Origin: Ridgeia piscesae
Lineage: Eukaryota > Annelida > Polychaeta > Sabellida > Siboglinidae
Direction: 5' to 3'
Length of the DNA: 64,000 nucleotides
Assembly (NCBI GenBank): GCA_025642075.2
Contig: JAODUO010000074.1
Span: 448,501-512,500, forward strand
Of the stretch, positions 48,701-61,572 are shown one piece after another. The translations under genes were made by a program, and so were the position numbers. A model generated the notes under the pieces. That model was not told the DNA's origin, ran no database searches, and worked only from the letters and a program-made list of their open reading frames with translations. Every line of letters starts with the position of its first letter. The first letter of the stretch is position 1.

Positions 48701-51700
48701 AACATATATCTGCTTGTGATCACTACACCCCAGTGGCTCACATATCTTGATACTATCAACAAATTCCTTCTGTGAGCTCAATACTATGTCTAACACGTTC
48801 TCGCCCCTGGTTGCTTCTAACACATGTTGAGGAAGGAAACTATTTTGTACTAAATTTGTACAAAATTACTGTAGAGATGTCCCATGGTTAAAATCCCCCA
48901 TAATAATACAGTCCCGTTTATTCACTTCTTTGATAGCGGTGTGTATTTTTTTCATTCTCTTCTATGCTTATGTTTGGACTCCGATACACTAACCCAACAG
49001 TTAATGTTGAGTTTCCTCTAACTATGTTACACCAGACAGCTTCTTCACATTCTGCTTCTTTTTCTAATTTTATTTCATAAGCCTGGATGGATTCTTTAAT
49101 ATACAAAATAACTCCGCCTCCCCTTCTTCCTAATCTATCTTTCCTAAACATTACGTATCCTGTCATTCCTAATTCGGCTTTTGATATATCGGGGGTGGCT
49201 CAAGATTCAGTTATACCTATTATGTGAGGGTCAATATCTTCTACCATAATGTTTAGTTCATTTATTTTGTTTACTATGCTCCTTGCATTTAAACAAACAC
49301 ATTTATAACCAAATTCCGTAGGGCTTTCCAGGCTGTTCTTTGCTGATTTCCTTTTGCTATCTTGATCTATGCCTCTAGTATTTTGCTTCTCTGTGTATCC
49401 CCCCTGCGAAACTAGTTTAAAAAGTTGCAACGTGTTCCATTGTCCATCGATCGAAGCAGGTTCTCGGAGAACACTGCTGCGCCCTTTCCGCTTAGATGGA
49501 GGCATCTCTCATATACATGTCTTCTTTCCCAACAAAGTATCCCCACAAATCTACAAATCCAACTCCTTCTTCTTCACACATCTGCTCTACTAGTGCGTTA
49601 ATTGCCATCCTCTTGCAGTTTCTATATGTTGCTCCTCTTCACCTCATCACTGGAAACAGCAGGGCTTTATGCAGGATCAAATTTTTGCCAGTCACAACTT
49701 TGGGTAAAAACCTAATGAATGATACATGTCTACAATTTTAGAAGACCTTTTTTTGCTATGCTATCTTATTTTATTTTTTATATGCAATAACACAGCAACA
49801 ATAATATAATAATGTCTTATTTAATGACATTTTTCAATTATTACAACCATGCCTAATAAAAAAACAAGTTACATTATGTCGCAGTGTAAATAACAAAATT
49901 ACGTAAATTATGCAGTCACTATATACAGTACTCTCAAGCAATGTTACATGTCTACAACAAATTATAAATAAATCTTCAAAAACAACCTCATTGCCGTACT
50001 CTTCATAACAAAATAATACATTCTGTAAAATCATCATAAACGAAGTACACCATTTTACCTTCGCAATTACTACAAAACATCAATAAAATAATAAGTCGAT
50101 GTCGTCGGCGGTGAAGGTGTTGCCGTAACAGTTGGCGTCGGTTTTGCGGTGAAAAACTTCGTTATTATCGTTAGTTTGCGAACCTTCGGCATATAAACGC
50201 CATAAAGTCGAAATGTTAATAATATACAGGCATAAGCACTTGTATATTTTATTACGGATATAAATTCCCTCACGTATATGTAATTTATATGTATTCTTGA
50301 CGCTTTGAAAAGTGCGCATAATCCGCATTATGAAGTTTGCGTTACTAGTTAATTAATGCCCATTATTATTGACGTGTGACACCCGAAAGGAATTAACCAA
50401 TCACGTATGCTATTTGCGAAATGGTTGTTGGGGCATTAACGCATTGCTTTGACCCCTCTAGCAGCAAATGAAACCACATGTACGACTGCCGCTGTGAGTA
50501 GGCGCCCTACACGCATGCGTAAAATGAGCTTTTTGCTCCATATTTGAAATTGCCCGTCCAAATGACGGGTGGTCGGGGCTCTAGATAAAGCATTCCCGAG
50601 AGTATGATCTGTTCAACTATTGTCTTCTTCAGTGTCTCTACCAACTTTCTATATCTCTTTACTATAGTGGTTGTTCCATCCCTGTCTGCATTGTTCGTCC
50701 CTACATGTACTAATATAGACCCCCCTTGGCCATGCCCCAATACGTTCTCTACCCGTTCAGTCACATGCTCTATCCTAGCCCCCGGAAGACAAACAACAAC
50801 GTCTTCTCCGTTGCTTAATGTCCTGTCTGTCTTTCGCAAAATGGAGTCTCCCATGAATACCATTTCTGTTCTCAATGCCCCCTCGATCACTGCTTCAGAG
50901 TAGCTCCTCCGTTTTGCATCTCCCTGGTTGCTGACTTTTCCCCCTGCCGCTTTCTCTGTTGTTCCTTTCTTTCCTGTCTCTTTTCTTTCTGTCATCATCC
51001 TTGTTATTGACTTCCGTTTGGTCACATCTACTCTCACTTCCTTTCTTCCATTCGTCTTTCCTCCTGTCGCATCTACTTCTCTCATCTCCTGTCCCCTTGT
51101 CACTCCCTCCTTCCCTACTGTCACTTTCTTCCCTGTCACCTTCCTGCATGTCATCTTTCCTGTTGTTCTTTCTCCATTTGTTTTCCTTGCAATCACCCTC
51201 CCTCCACTCTCCGTCCCCTTCACAATATCCGTTAGCCTAGCTAACTCTGCTGTCAGACAGTCCACTTTCCAACACCCTAAACATTGGAACGTAAACCCTT
51301 CCTCCGTTGTCTCTGACCAAGTTTTTCCGCACCCGATACGGCAAAATCCACCAAGCTGTGGCAGTGGTTACACACCAAGTGCCTCCTTGCCTTCACTTGC
51401 CGCTTGCAAGGTGCCATATTACGATTTGTCAAAATCAACTCTTAGTTTATACCAACTTAGTCTTTAGAAAGACAGTTTGTTTATTGTGTACAGCAACTGC
51501 AGCACACTTTATGTTATAAACAACTTACTACCTATGCTACCATGAACAATAAGTTTAGTCTGTACTGGTACCGTTCTCTAGCGGAAACCTATATAAACAA
51601 ACAAGGGTTTCCTACTAAAACACTTGTTTATTTGTAATAACAATGATACCTATTCACAGTATTATCTTACATATGTAGTTGTTACGCTTATTGCTTTATC

Positions 51701-52186
51701 TCTTATATACTATATCAAATAAAAAGATTTGCTCAATCTTGTTTACAATTTGTCGAAGCATAGATTACCCTATTATCACCCACTAACATAATATGTTCAC
51801 AAATACTGTTAACTATCAAACTTTAACCAAAACTACTACTTAATATATGTCCAGTACAACTTTATGAATAACTTTAACACAAGAATAACACTTATCAATC
51901 AATATTTCCGCTTGTTTTTCAAATGATATACACCACCAATTTCAAACTTCTACATCCGCCAATTTTCACGGACATCATGCCACGACTACTTAGCATGGCA
52001 ACAGCCTTGGCTTCCGATGTTGTAACTTATGACTGAATGCACTAGTTAGACATCTGACTTAACTGATACTGCATTGAGCAACAAGAGTCGACACCTACCG
52101 GTTAGGTACGATATATTGCCGACAGAAGGAACCGGATAACACGTCATGAGCAGCACAACTAAGACGAAGACACGCATTGCCGTCAT
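45715..52186 (-). CDS. Galaxin-like secreted peptide, paralogue A (69 residues), intron carries a LINE
   Basis: Exon 1 (52186-52099) encodes a signal peptide (MTAMRVFVLVVLLMTCYPVP) and ends at donor CCG|gtaggt in phase 1. Exon 2 (45836-45715), after acceptor ttgctgctgcag, continues in phase: an ICH...L-C unit, then CGGVLYNYINGVKC, then CGKRRYRYVT and stop. The C-C junctions and aromatic spacing match galaxin repeats and the plus-strand gene at 40302. A strong donor-like AG|GTACGT inside the last codons could instead splice to a downstream exon, for example near 44132, which would end after a few more residues. The intron is 6.26 kb here but 0.79 kb in paralogue B, because a LINE (46501-51973) was inserted. 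A good acceptor-like ctactaatttcag sits directly before the ATG, so a 5' UTR exon may exist upstream. The frame is intact; whether splicing tolerates the insertion is unknown. Confidence 0.75.
46597..49510 (-). pseudogene. LINE ORF2: APE endonuclease and reverse transcriptase, broken
   Basis: In order on the minus strand: endonuclease motifs LNARSIVNKI, IIGITES, GGGVILYIK, GLVYRSP, GDFNHG and GCSDHKQI (49505 to 48700); a linker rich in Lys and Arg; RT segments TDTKSPGVYGIPPKLL, SLTSVICKLLERLI and SQHGFIKARSCLTN (48190 to 47630); then KFAEVYKKIKSDADRLHL, and the C-terminal MLERVQRRATNMIPKLRNIS (46983 to 46597). The frame is interrupted several times. At the site of the catalytic FADD box the sequence reads FAEVY, so the two metal-binding aspartates are missing. 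This copy cannot support its own reverse transcription. Confidence 0.88.
49440..51422 (-). pseudogene. LINE ORF1: zinc finger plus SGNH esterase, split by an insertion
   Basis: The N-terminal part (51422-50545) starts MAPCKRQVKARRHLVCNHCH and, after a frameshift, continues FQCLGCWKVDCLTAEL, giving paired CxxC motifs. A long Lys/Arg/Thr-rich linker leads to the esterase blocks VFMGDSIL (catalytic Ser) and ILVHVGTNNADRDG. The C-terminal esterase part resumes at about 49660 with EEEGVGFVDLWGYFVGKEDM and a catalytic-His region (LHLSGKGAAVF), again frameshifted. The intervening ~0.9 kb has no homology to the element. Zinc-finger plus esterase ORF1 proteins are typical of CR1-clade LINEs. Confidence 0.8.
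49665..50590. other. Unrelated insert inside LINE ORF1
   Basis: The ORF1 esterase stops matching at about 50570-50590 and resumes at about 49665-49700. The sequence between is AT-rich with one minus-strand open frame (50328-50080) that I do not recognise. The boundary sequences gctttat and ataaagc are inverted complements, hinting at a small TIR element, but this may be coincidence. Confidence 0.5.
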
Positions 52187-52282
52187 CTGAAATTAGTAGT
52201 AGGTAATTAGTAGTACAATTTGACATACTTCCGTCATCTGAAATTAGTAGTAGGTAATTAGTAGTACAATTTGACATACTTC
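52181..52282. repeat. 51-base tandem duplication over the start codon of paralogue A
   Basis: Two consecutive 51-base units (starting at 52181 and 52232, each with cgtcatctgaaattagtag). Paralogue B has one unit only. The duplication copies the minus-strand ATG and the acceptor-like sequence before it. Confidence 0.9.
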
Positions 52283-52936
52283 CGACTATTTAGAAGAAAT
52301 GGTTTGTATTATTTTCGATAACATTTGAACAACACCCGTAGGCTACACACCCGTGTTTGTTCGTGGTATATGCCTATTTAATATTTTTCAACAACTCCTT
52401 CCCACCCTCTTCCTTTATAACGTCTGACCGGGCTGTGCAATCCCTCAGTATTATTATTCCTTCCCGTGATTTGGCATACTCTTGAACTTTTTGTAACGGT
52501 AAATATCTCTGCCACAAATTCAGTTAGGCCTACACGTCTATCGAAACTTGGCAAATCACTCGCATTTTGAATCTCATCAGAGAATGCAATCAGCGAAAGT
52601 TTCACAAGAAACAAATTAAGTGATAACCCCAAAACGTGACTGTCGGGTCTTGAACAAAATGTTGCGATGTATGTTTTACGTACAATAGAGTCATATTTTG
52701 TATTGGAAACTGTAAACGTACCTTATTCGCGCGTGATGCTCGGAATGAGTACGCGGCCAGTGACACTCACCGTTCGGAGTACGACATACAGTGCACACGA
52801 CTACATGAGGGGCTTTTTATGTCATTAACGACAAGTAGCTCTCGTGTCGAGGGTGCACCGGAAAGTCAATATCGTCTTAGTGGATATGTGGGACAGTATG
52901 GGATGGGTCATGATGTAACGTTATTAAAAAGTAATT

Positions 52937-53765
52937 GACATTTCGGTAACAGGACATTTCGGTAACAGGACATTTCGGTAACTGGACATTTCGGTAACTG
53001 GACATTTCGGTAACAGACATTTTGGTAATAGGACATCTTGGTAACCTACATTTTGGTAGCATGGCATTTTGGTAAAACCAATAAATATTCTATAAAGGCA
53101 TATTTCTTTAAAAAATTACCTCTAGCTTCATAGGTTCAGGACAGTGGTTGTGGTCAATTTTTAACACTGGATATGCTGGTAGCAAGTCATGTATGCACTA
53201 GCAGGGCAGTGCTTGCTTGCACGACATGTACAACACCACCTTATCATGTCATTTTTCTCTGTATGCTTGGTATAGCCATTCCACAATAGCTTTGCTTTTC
53301 CCCTGGTTGTTGTTGATAGCTCCATGTTCACATGTATAGCTTCACCTTATGTGTGTCTGGATTTAAATGTGTCCTGCTAGCCAGAGATTTGCTGTAGTGG
53401 TTGAACACTTTAGCCGCCACCACTGCTATTTGGAAGCCATGTTCCCTTCAGAGGCAAGCACTACTTTACACCTTGCCTGACTACTGGTAGAAAGCTAAGT
53501 TCCATGTCTGGACCATCCTAATTTACAAATGGTTTAACTGACTGACATCTCAACAGGTTACCAGAATGGCAGACTGGACTCTGATTATTTTCAGTAGTTT
53601 TATCGAAATGTCTTAATTGTTACCGAAATGTCTAGTTACCGAAATGTCTAGTTACCGAATTGTCTAGTTACCGAAATGTCTAGTTACCGAAATGTCCTGT
53701 TACCGAAATGTCTATTACCGAAATGTACATTACCAAAGTGTCCTTTACCAAAATGTCATGGATCC
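52937..53765. mobile_element. Mutator-like element copy 1, ends made of inverted minisatellites
   Basis: The left end is about nine tandem units of 13-18 bases (acatttcggtaacagg and variants). The right end is about ten units of the inverse complement (ttaccgaaatgtctag). The centre (53060-53560) is nearly identical to 55920-56460. On the minus strand it encodes a FLYWCH-type zinc-finger segment that is frameshifted here by a one-base loss near 53190 relative to copy 2. FLYWCH fingers accompany some Mutator-like transposases, which is the basis for the class call. No transposase is present. Confidence 0.75.
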
Positions 53766-54975
53766 GCCCTTTTTACACAATCATATCAATGATGCCAGAC
53801 CTAACTAACATTCAAGTTGATTTGGGTTCTCCCTTTAACACCAGTAACACCATTCACCAGGCTGCCCTGTCTTGCTAGGCTGAGTGATGTTTGAACTACT
53901 CCCAAGGAGACCTATTTATTTTGGGATACCTGGCTTGGACAAAGGGCTTGCTTATCTGAGCCAACACACAAAGGCAGTTAGCAGGCTGGTGGTGCCCAGT
54001 TTTACTGCCCAGTACCCACAGCTGCTAATCTGTGTAAATATTACTAAACCAGGCCTGAATGATTTCACATTGGCACTGCTGACCCTTAGCAGAAACTTTT
54101 CATTTCTTGATAACCATGTCCAATGTATTTATCAGAACATTTGTTACAAGATATTGGCTGCAATATATTAAAAAGGTATTTAATAACATAAGTAAAACAA
54201 GTCTTGAGGGGTTCCAATACAGATTTCCCTCAATGGATAAGTGTTGGCTGGTGTCTATTTAATGTATACTATATTAATGAGTAATGGAAATGTCTGGCAG
54301 GATACTTAATTACCCAATGTGGTAAGCTGTAAAACTACAACAGTGTAAAGCAATTGAAGATCCTACCTGGCATGGGTTGCCACTTCCTTCCCTCAAGCAA
54401 ATATTTCTTATCACTTTGCACCACCACTGAGGCACTGACACAATAGCCTTAGCAGTTGCCATCTAGCAGGGCTGGTCAGAACAGGGCATGGGGCATTGAA
54501 GCCAAGAGATCAAAAGACAAACAGGCCACTGCAAAAGAGGCATGTTGTTGGAAATTGCAGCGGGGTCCTTGGTCAGAGATGATGACTGACCACCTGTTAG
54601 TGGATATTAGCTTATCTGGTATGCTCAGTGTTGTCATGGTGAATGACTACAGTGACTTCCAACATAATTATTTCTGTCTGACTGAAAAATTTGGTTTATT
54701 GAGTTTCAAGTAATTAAATGGCTAAAAAACAAGGTGAATATAAAATATAACTAGCCATATATTAATTCGGATACCCAATTAAACGTATTTTAATCAATAA
54801 AATAATGAAATTTAGTTAATAAAATTAATGAAGAAAAATCAATAAGGATTAGTTATTTTTATTTATTCCATGCTATCTGTTCAATCTGTTATAGGCTGCA
54901 GGCTAACTCCTGAACAATTTACTGCGGGCCGAACTGCGGGCGGGTTGCGGTTTCTTGTCTAGCTACTAGTTCTAT
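53766..54975. other. Spacer without recognised gene
   Basis: Plus-strand frames at 53884-54171 and 54456-54713 are open for 85-95 codons but show no domain, splice context or paralogue in the window. Around 54740-54860 the sequence becomes very AT-rich. Confidence 0.5.
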
Positions 54976-55734
<759 letters not shown>

Positions 55735-56650
55735 ACATTTCGGTAAAGGACACTTTGGTAATGGACGTTTTGGTAACTGACATTTCGGTAACAGGACATT
55801 TCGGTCACAGGACATTTCGGTGACAGGACATTTCGGTAACTGGACATTTCGGTAATAGGACATTTTGGTAACAGACATTTTGGTAATAGGACAACTTGGT
55901 AACCTACATTTTGGTAGCATGGCATTTTGGTAAAACCAATAAATATTCTATAAAGGCATATTTCTTTAAAAAAAATTACCTCTAGCTTCATAGGTTCAGG
56001 ACAGTGGTTGTGGTCAATTTTTAACACTGGATATGCTGGTAGCAAGTCTGTGTATGCACTAGCAGGGCAGTGCTTGCTTGCACGACATGTACAATGCCAC
56101 CTTATCATGTCATTTTTCTCTGTATGCTTGGTATAGCCATTCCACAATAGCTTTGCTTTTCCCCTGGTTGTTGTTGATAGCTCCATGTTCACATGTATAG
56201 CTTCACCTTATGTGTGTCTGGATTTAAATGTGTCCTGCTAGCCAGAGATTTGCTGTAGTGGTTGAACACTTTAGCCACCACCACTGCTATTTGGAAGCCA
56301 TGTTCCCTTCAGAGGCAAGCACTACTTTACACCTTGCCTGACTACTGGTAGAAAGCTAAGTTCCATGTCTGGACCATCCTAATTTACAAATGGTTTAACT
56401 GACTGACATCTCAACAGGTTACCTCCTAATATGGCAGACTGGACTCTGATTATTTTCAGTAGTTTTACCGAAATGTCTTAATTGTTACCGAAATGTCTTA
56501 ATTGTTACCGAAATGTCTAGTTACCGAAATGTCTAGTTACCGAATTGTCTAGTTACCGAAATGTCTAGTTGCCGAAATGTTCTGTTACCGAAATGTCTAT
56601 TACCGAAATGTCCATTAGCAAAGTGTCCTTTACCAAAATGTCATGGATCC
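55735..56650. mobile_element. Mutator-like element copy 2, ends made of inverted minisatellites
   Basis: Same plan as 52937-53765: about ten gacatttcggtaac-type units on the left, a conserved centre, and about eleven inverse-complement units on the right. Both copies end in the same aaaatgtcatggatcc. Unit numbers differ between copies (829 versus 916 bases in all), so the end arrays have changed length while the centre stayed nearly identical. Confidence 0.78.
55975..56192 (-). pseudogene. FLYWCH-type zinc-finger fragment in Mutator-like copy 2
   Basis: Reads GKAKLLWNGYTKHTEKND, then MIRWHCTCRASKHCPASAY, then VLKIDHNHCPEPMKLEV. The order Leu/Tyr, Trp-x-Cys, Cys-Pro-Ala, His-x-His is the FLYWCH finger pattern. 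The frame continues into the terminal minisatellite and stops. Without a transposase domain it is a remnant of a larger protein. Confidence 0.7.
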
Positions 56651-56885
56651 ATGACTAGTAGCTAGACAATAAACTCGCGATATGAAATTCCGACCACCCA
56701 TTAGAAAATCGACTAGCTAAATTGCTTGGCTGGGCCCGGCCACAGCGGTCTTACTTTAGTAAATAATCATCATGACGGTGTAGCGCTTACATTTTTCCGG
56801 CGTTATAAACGAACCGATTGACGTTTCTGCGCATGCGCGATAAATATAAAATCATTAATATGCAGCGAAAGGACAATGCATTTAT

Positions 56886-57039
<154 letters not shown>

Positions 57040-57881
57040 GTGACGTGTTCTAACGAAATGAGTCGTATGTCAGCGAATTTCGAGAAAACACCGCAACGAT
57101 GAATTTCGACGATTTGGACTTTTTGTCACCAAAGTATACTTTGGTATCTTTTTTGTCAATTGGCAATGTTTATTTCTCGTTTATATTATTATTTAGCACA
57201 TTTTATAGCCTTTTTAGACACACTACGTAACATTTCACGCATGAATTTCGTAAAACAGAACCGATAAATCGCACTAGTTCATGTCGCATTCTTTGGGGTT
57301 TCCCTCAACGCATGGCGGACTTATTTGGTACTACATGAAAGCCCTGGACGCCCTCTTTCGGATTCTTGTAGTAGAAATCCCCACTGACGTCAGTGTAAGC
57401 CAATACCAGCGCTTAATGCGAGAGGCCTATCTGTGAATAAACGCCACTAGACGCCGTGAGGAGCTAACACCTGATTGGCTTAGAGCTGTGCGCGCAGGCG
57501 CAGTGCGCTCTCGCTAGCCGTAAACAACGTGGAATTGATCGGGTCGCTGCTACAAAACATTGCTAAATACTCGGATTATGTTGTAATAACTTCAGTAAAC
57601 AGTTAGCATGATATATCTTCGACAGCGAACATGCCTTGGTAGTTTATTTCGAATGCATCAAATGGAGTAATAGAAGCAAAACGGCCGATTTTTGATCGAC
57701 AATGTACTCGACTGTGTGCTTATGTGACCGCGAACTTCAAATGCGTTTTTCTCCGTTTGAAACTTTCTACCCTAGGCATGTTCAGCGTCCAATAACTTTG
57801 GCTGTGTGTGAGATATCTCCATAATTTTTACACCGTTGGAAAGATTAATACATCTTCTTTCCAATGGTGTGACCAACTCAA
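57040..57881. mobile_element. Second copy of the 905-base TIR element, right end missing
   Basis: Starts gtgacgtgttctaacgaaat like 25159 and follows that copy closely for about 840 bases. It then breaks off within ccaatggtgtgac and passes straight into the left end of element B. The right terminal repeat is absent. The (TA)n on its left side parallels copy 1. Confidence 0.9.
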
Positions 57882-58860
57882 TGAAAACCCCTCTGCAAAG
57901 TTATTTGTCGCAAATTAACATGAGGCAAACAAGTTTTGAGGCATGGTTTGATAGCAAGCGTAAATCACGTGAATATAGTGCGCCATAATCCGTGACAGTG
58001 ATTTAAACAAACAAGATGTTATTGTATTGAACGACATTTTAAGCAACTCTTCATAGTAATCATCACAGGAGAGTTAACGAACAGCTCGTCGCATTTATAC
58101 CAAAAATGCTTTGTCGTTTCGCTGCATATTGGTGATTTTACATTTACCGCGCATGCGCAGAAACGTCAATCGGAAAGTTTTTAACGATCGGGAAAATGTA
58201 AGCGCTGCCGGGCTCTATCAGTTTGCATCCATGTGTTGTTATTAGTAGGTTTTAGATATAGAGCACATTATAAATTATGAAATTTGTGTTTAACTTTCAC
58301 ACCTCGCCTGCTTGATGCTTATCGCCTAAGAAAGAAGCGGCAGATTACTGCATTTTGTGTAACGTATTCCCAGTTGAGTTATGATATATTTCTTTGCCAA
58401 AATGTAGGATTGGGAAGTTCTACACAGCATGGGCGTCGATCGGTGGGGGACGAGGGAACACGTCCCTACGTTTCAGCCTGAGGGGACAGCATAGGAAATG
58501 TCCCCCCACTTCATAAAAACAAATTTACAGGCATATAGCGAGATTGATCACTCCCCTCTCTTAAAAACCCTACATCGGTCTAATAGTAAAATTAATATAC
58601 GAGTTCAGATATAAACTTCCGACTACCCAGTGGAAAATTACTAAATAAATTACTTAGTTGGCCGCAACTTGATCTTAGTCCAGTAAATATTCATCTGTCA
58701 ATTTGCACCATTGTGTTGGTATATTAATAGGCACTAGCCATCAAGCACATTATAGATTAAACAAATTGTTTGCCCTGTCACCCCTTGGATTGCAGCCTGG
58801 TCGCCCTGGTGGATATTTATATCGCCTACGGCGGAACCATCGGATTTCTGCACGTTGTGT

Positions 58861-59204
58861 AATTTGAGTCCATTTGAGTGATGACAAATGTGTTTGCCAA
58901 AAGTAAGGATTGGAAACTCCTTCACAGCCTCCCCTGTAACTTCTGCATCTTGTCACCACGGATTTATATGCACATAAGTCCGTGTTGTCACTCTGTGAAT
59001 CAGGCAAGCAGTAATTGATCCAAAGTCTACCCTCCAAATGTTTCAAGGATTCGGGTGAGACATGGCCTTTCTTCAAATATATGTAGCCAACATAACTACT
59101 TTAAATAGCATAACATAAAGGCGTTTGTTTATTTTAGAATTAGCACCATACCAACAATGAATTATGTTTTATATTTACTAAAATAGTTATATGTATTTCA
59201 GGTT

Positions 59205-59249
<45 letters not shown>

Positions 59250-59302
59250 ATATTATATATATATTTTATCATATATAAAAATTAGTTATATGTATTTCAG
59301 GT

Positions 59303-59344
<42 letters not shown>

Positions 59345-59664
59345 TGGTCCCCCGTCCCCCCACTTTTAAAACCGGATCGACGCCCCTGGTCACAATTATG
59401 TCTACCCGCTGCGCCCAAAGGCTTTCCACAAACACCCGCATCTAGCGCCACTCCTTGAGACCCAAGTTGAGGCTCACTAACAAATGCCTTCAGACTCTAA
59501 TAAACGTCAAATGAAACAAATCGAACCCCCTTCCCTAAAGATTCAGGACATAATTCTAATCTCCAGCCCGTCGTACGCACGCCCACTTGCTCGATCGCGC
59601 GCGCGCGCACACACACACACGCACGCACGCACACACACATATATATATACATATATATATATAC

Positions 59665-59726
<62 letters not shown>

Positions 59727-60247
59727 CATATAAATTACATTTATATAAAGCATTTCTGATCTTATGGAAGGACAATGTTCCCTGTTGCTCCCTCCATTCC
59801 TGTGATGCCAATGTGGTCGACGACTTAGGCCTACATACCTATATTCAGAAACATATCACCATATTTGACCGAAACGTGTAGGAAGCGAGCAGGCAAAATA
59901 ATTATGCACAGACGACGGCCATTCTTATAAATGTCATTTATTATGTAAGTCGTATACAAGCATGTTGACTTTACATTAGGTAGGTAGTGCATAGGCCCTA
60001 CTAACCATTAAACTCGAATTGCGACGCGACCCAGCCAGCTAGCGACGGCTGTCAGATTTAGAATTGTTAAATATAGCGTATAATTTCTGCATAATAACTA
60101 ATCTACAGGCGACTTTTGTTATTGTTTGCAAGTGCAGTGGAAAATAAATAATATTAAATAAACACGACTACAAACTCTTGCAAACGGTACTGTGGCAGGT
60201 AGCAAGAGAACTTTTCATAATAATATAATTTTACCAGATCTATGATT
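58861..60247. other. Insert 1 in element B
   Basis: Absent from copy A. Its first part (58861-58970) resembles a module at 43640-43690, so part of this may be ancestral sequence lost from copy A. It includes (TA)n arrays at 59205-59340 and 59640-59722, a partial foldback arm (59344-59390) and a short (GC)/(CA) run at 59600. No recognised gene. Confidence 0.5.
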
Positions 60248-60596
60248 TAACCACTAAACCAGAGAAAGGTTTTCAAGATGCACGAGCGAAGAGCTAATAA
60301 GATTACACCATGCCATCAATGGGAATAATTTTACGGATAACATCGTTCTTACATCATCAGTTCAGTGTCAAGTAACTGAGTTAGTGAGGAAAAAAATCAG
60401 TTTGTGTAAAATCAGTTCCAGAATGATATGGGTGATTGATAGTGCTCTTTTGCCATTCGGTTTGTCGCATTAATTGACTTTGTCGAAGTTGTAACAATTC
60501 CAGATTTCTGGACGACCTCATAGACAGAACAATTGTGCACGGTTTTTAAAATACGTGTTTTCTACAAAAGACGGTCCTGGAGATGTTGAGCGACAA

Positions 60597-61572
60597 TTAA
60601 AAGTGTTGATTTGATTTCCAGAGGTGCCGTAGTTATAGCGCAGAAATGGTTGGTTGACATAGGGGCCTACTCATCGTGGCGAGCAGGTGGCCATGCGAAT
60701 CATAATTCCCAATGACGACGAACACTCTTTGGTAGGGATAATCGCTTGGAGGATTTTCTGCGACGGTCGTTTTTCCCGTCTTTCCAGACTGTTGCAAGAT
60801 ATGCATAACTAGAGTCAGAAGAACATCGACATACTGATAGAGGACGCAAATAAAGAGACTACGACATTCAATGATACTTATTACGTACAAAGACAAATCT
60901 CCCAAAACTAATACGACAACAGCGTGAAGAACAACTCATTGGAACGGCGCACAGGAAGACTATTCAGGCCGATCTGTATTAGCACTGAAGGAGCAGGGAA
61001 CGGAGGAACAGTCGAATGGTTGCTCAACCACTTTAGAGCCAGTAAGGAAAATAGCATCACAACCATAAATAACTGCTGTCTTCAGTGCCAGCGCGAAAGC
61101 TGTCCTGTATTGCAACGAAGCAGAGATTTCCATGCCTTCGTAATCAGATTTTATAGTAGTAATGTCAAAATAGAATGGTGACGGTTACCTACATTGAGGA
61201 CATGTGGAGGTTGTACACATGACCATTGTCTGGCAAGAGAATGATGAAATAACAGACATGTCTGGCAGGTAATGGCATCGATATCACAGGCAAAAGAAAA
61301 CTTGGAATATTAGGACATCGTTACCAAGAAAATGTGGACGTGGCATCCATTTGGAAATGGATCAGGAAGAAATCAACAAAACTGGTGCGTGGTAGAAGTA
61401 CGTACGGTCTTATCAGCAGCATAGGATATTGCGACTGGAATGGAAAATAAGTTGGCTAATTAAATGTGTGAGTGCATAAGTAAATGAGTGACTGAGTGAG
61501 AGAGTGATTGAGTGAGTGAGTTAGTGAGGGAGTGAGTGAGTGAGTGAGTGAGTGAGTCAAAGTGTGTGTGAC
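60597..61572. other. Insert 2 in element B
   Basis: Absent from copy A between ggagatgtt and tttgtccatc. It ends in a (GAGT)n run at about 61494-61558. Open frames at 60633-60905 (minus) and 60924-61181 (plus) are 85-90 codons without any motif I know. Confidence 0.5.

Larger units (their letters stand above)
46501..51973 (-). mobile_element. CR1-like LINE retrotransposon, near full length, decayed
   Basis: Flanked by a 5-base direct repeat, atcat (46496-46500 and 51974-51978). The uninterrupted target is preserved at about 63692-63700. On the minus strand it carries ORF1 (zinc finger plus SGNH esterase) and then ORF2 (endonuclease plus reverse transcriptase), the plan of CR1-clade elements. 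Roughly 0.5 kb of 5' leader and a short 3' tail complete it. Both ORFs have stops and frameshifts, and an unrelated insert of roughly 0.9 kb splits ORF1. It lies within the intron of galaxin-like paralogue A, in the same transcriptional direction. Confidence 0.88.

Noticed and set aside
49496..49741. Plus-strand frames across the LINE (for example 47049-47540 and 49496-49741)
   Set aside because: Shadows of the minus-strand LINE ORFs, which carry the recognisable domains.
58750..59076. Minus-strand segment RCRSYRGGCEGVSNPY resembling part of a Kunitz domain
   Set aside because: The cysteine spacing does not fit the Kunitz pattern across the segment, and the frame has no splice context; resemblance is too short to call.
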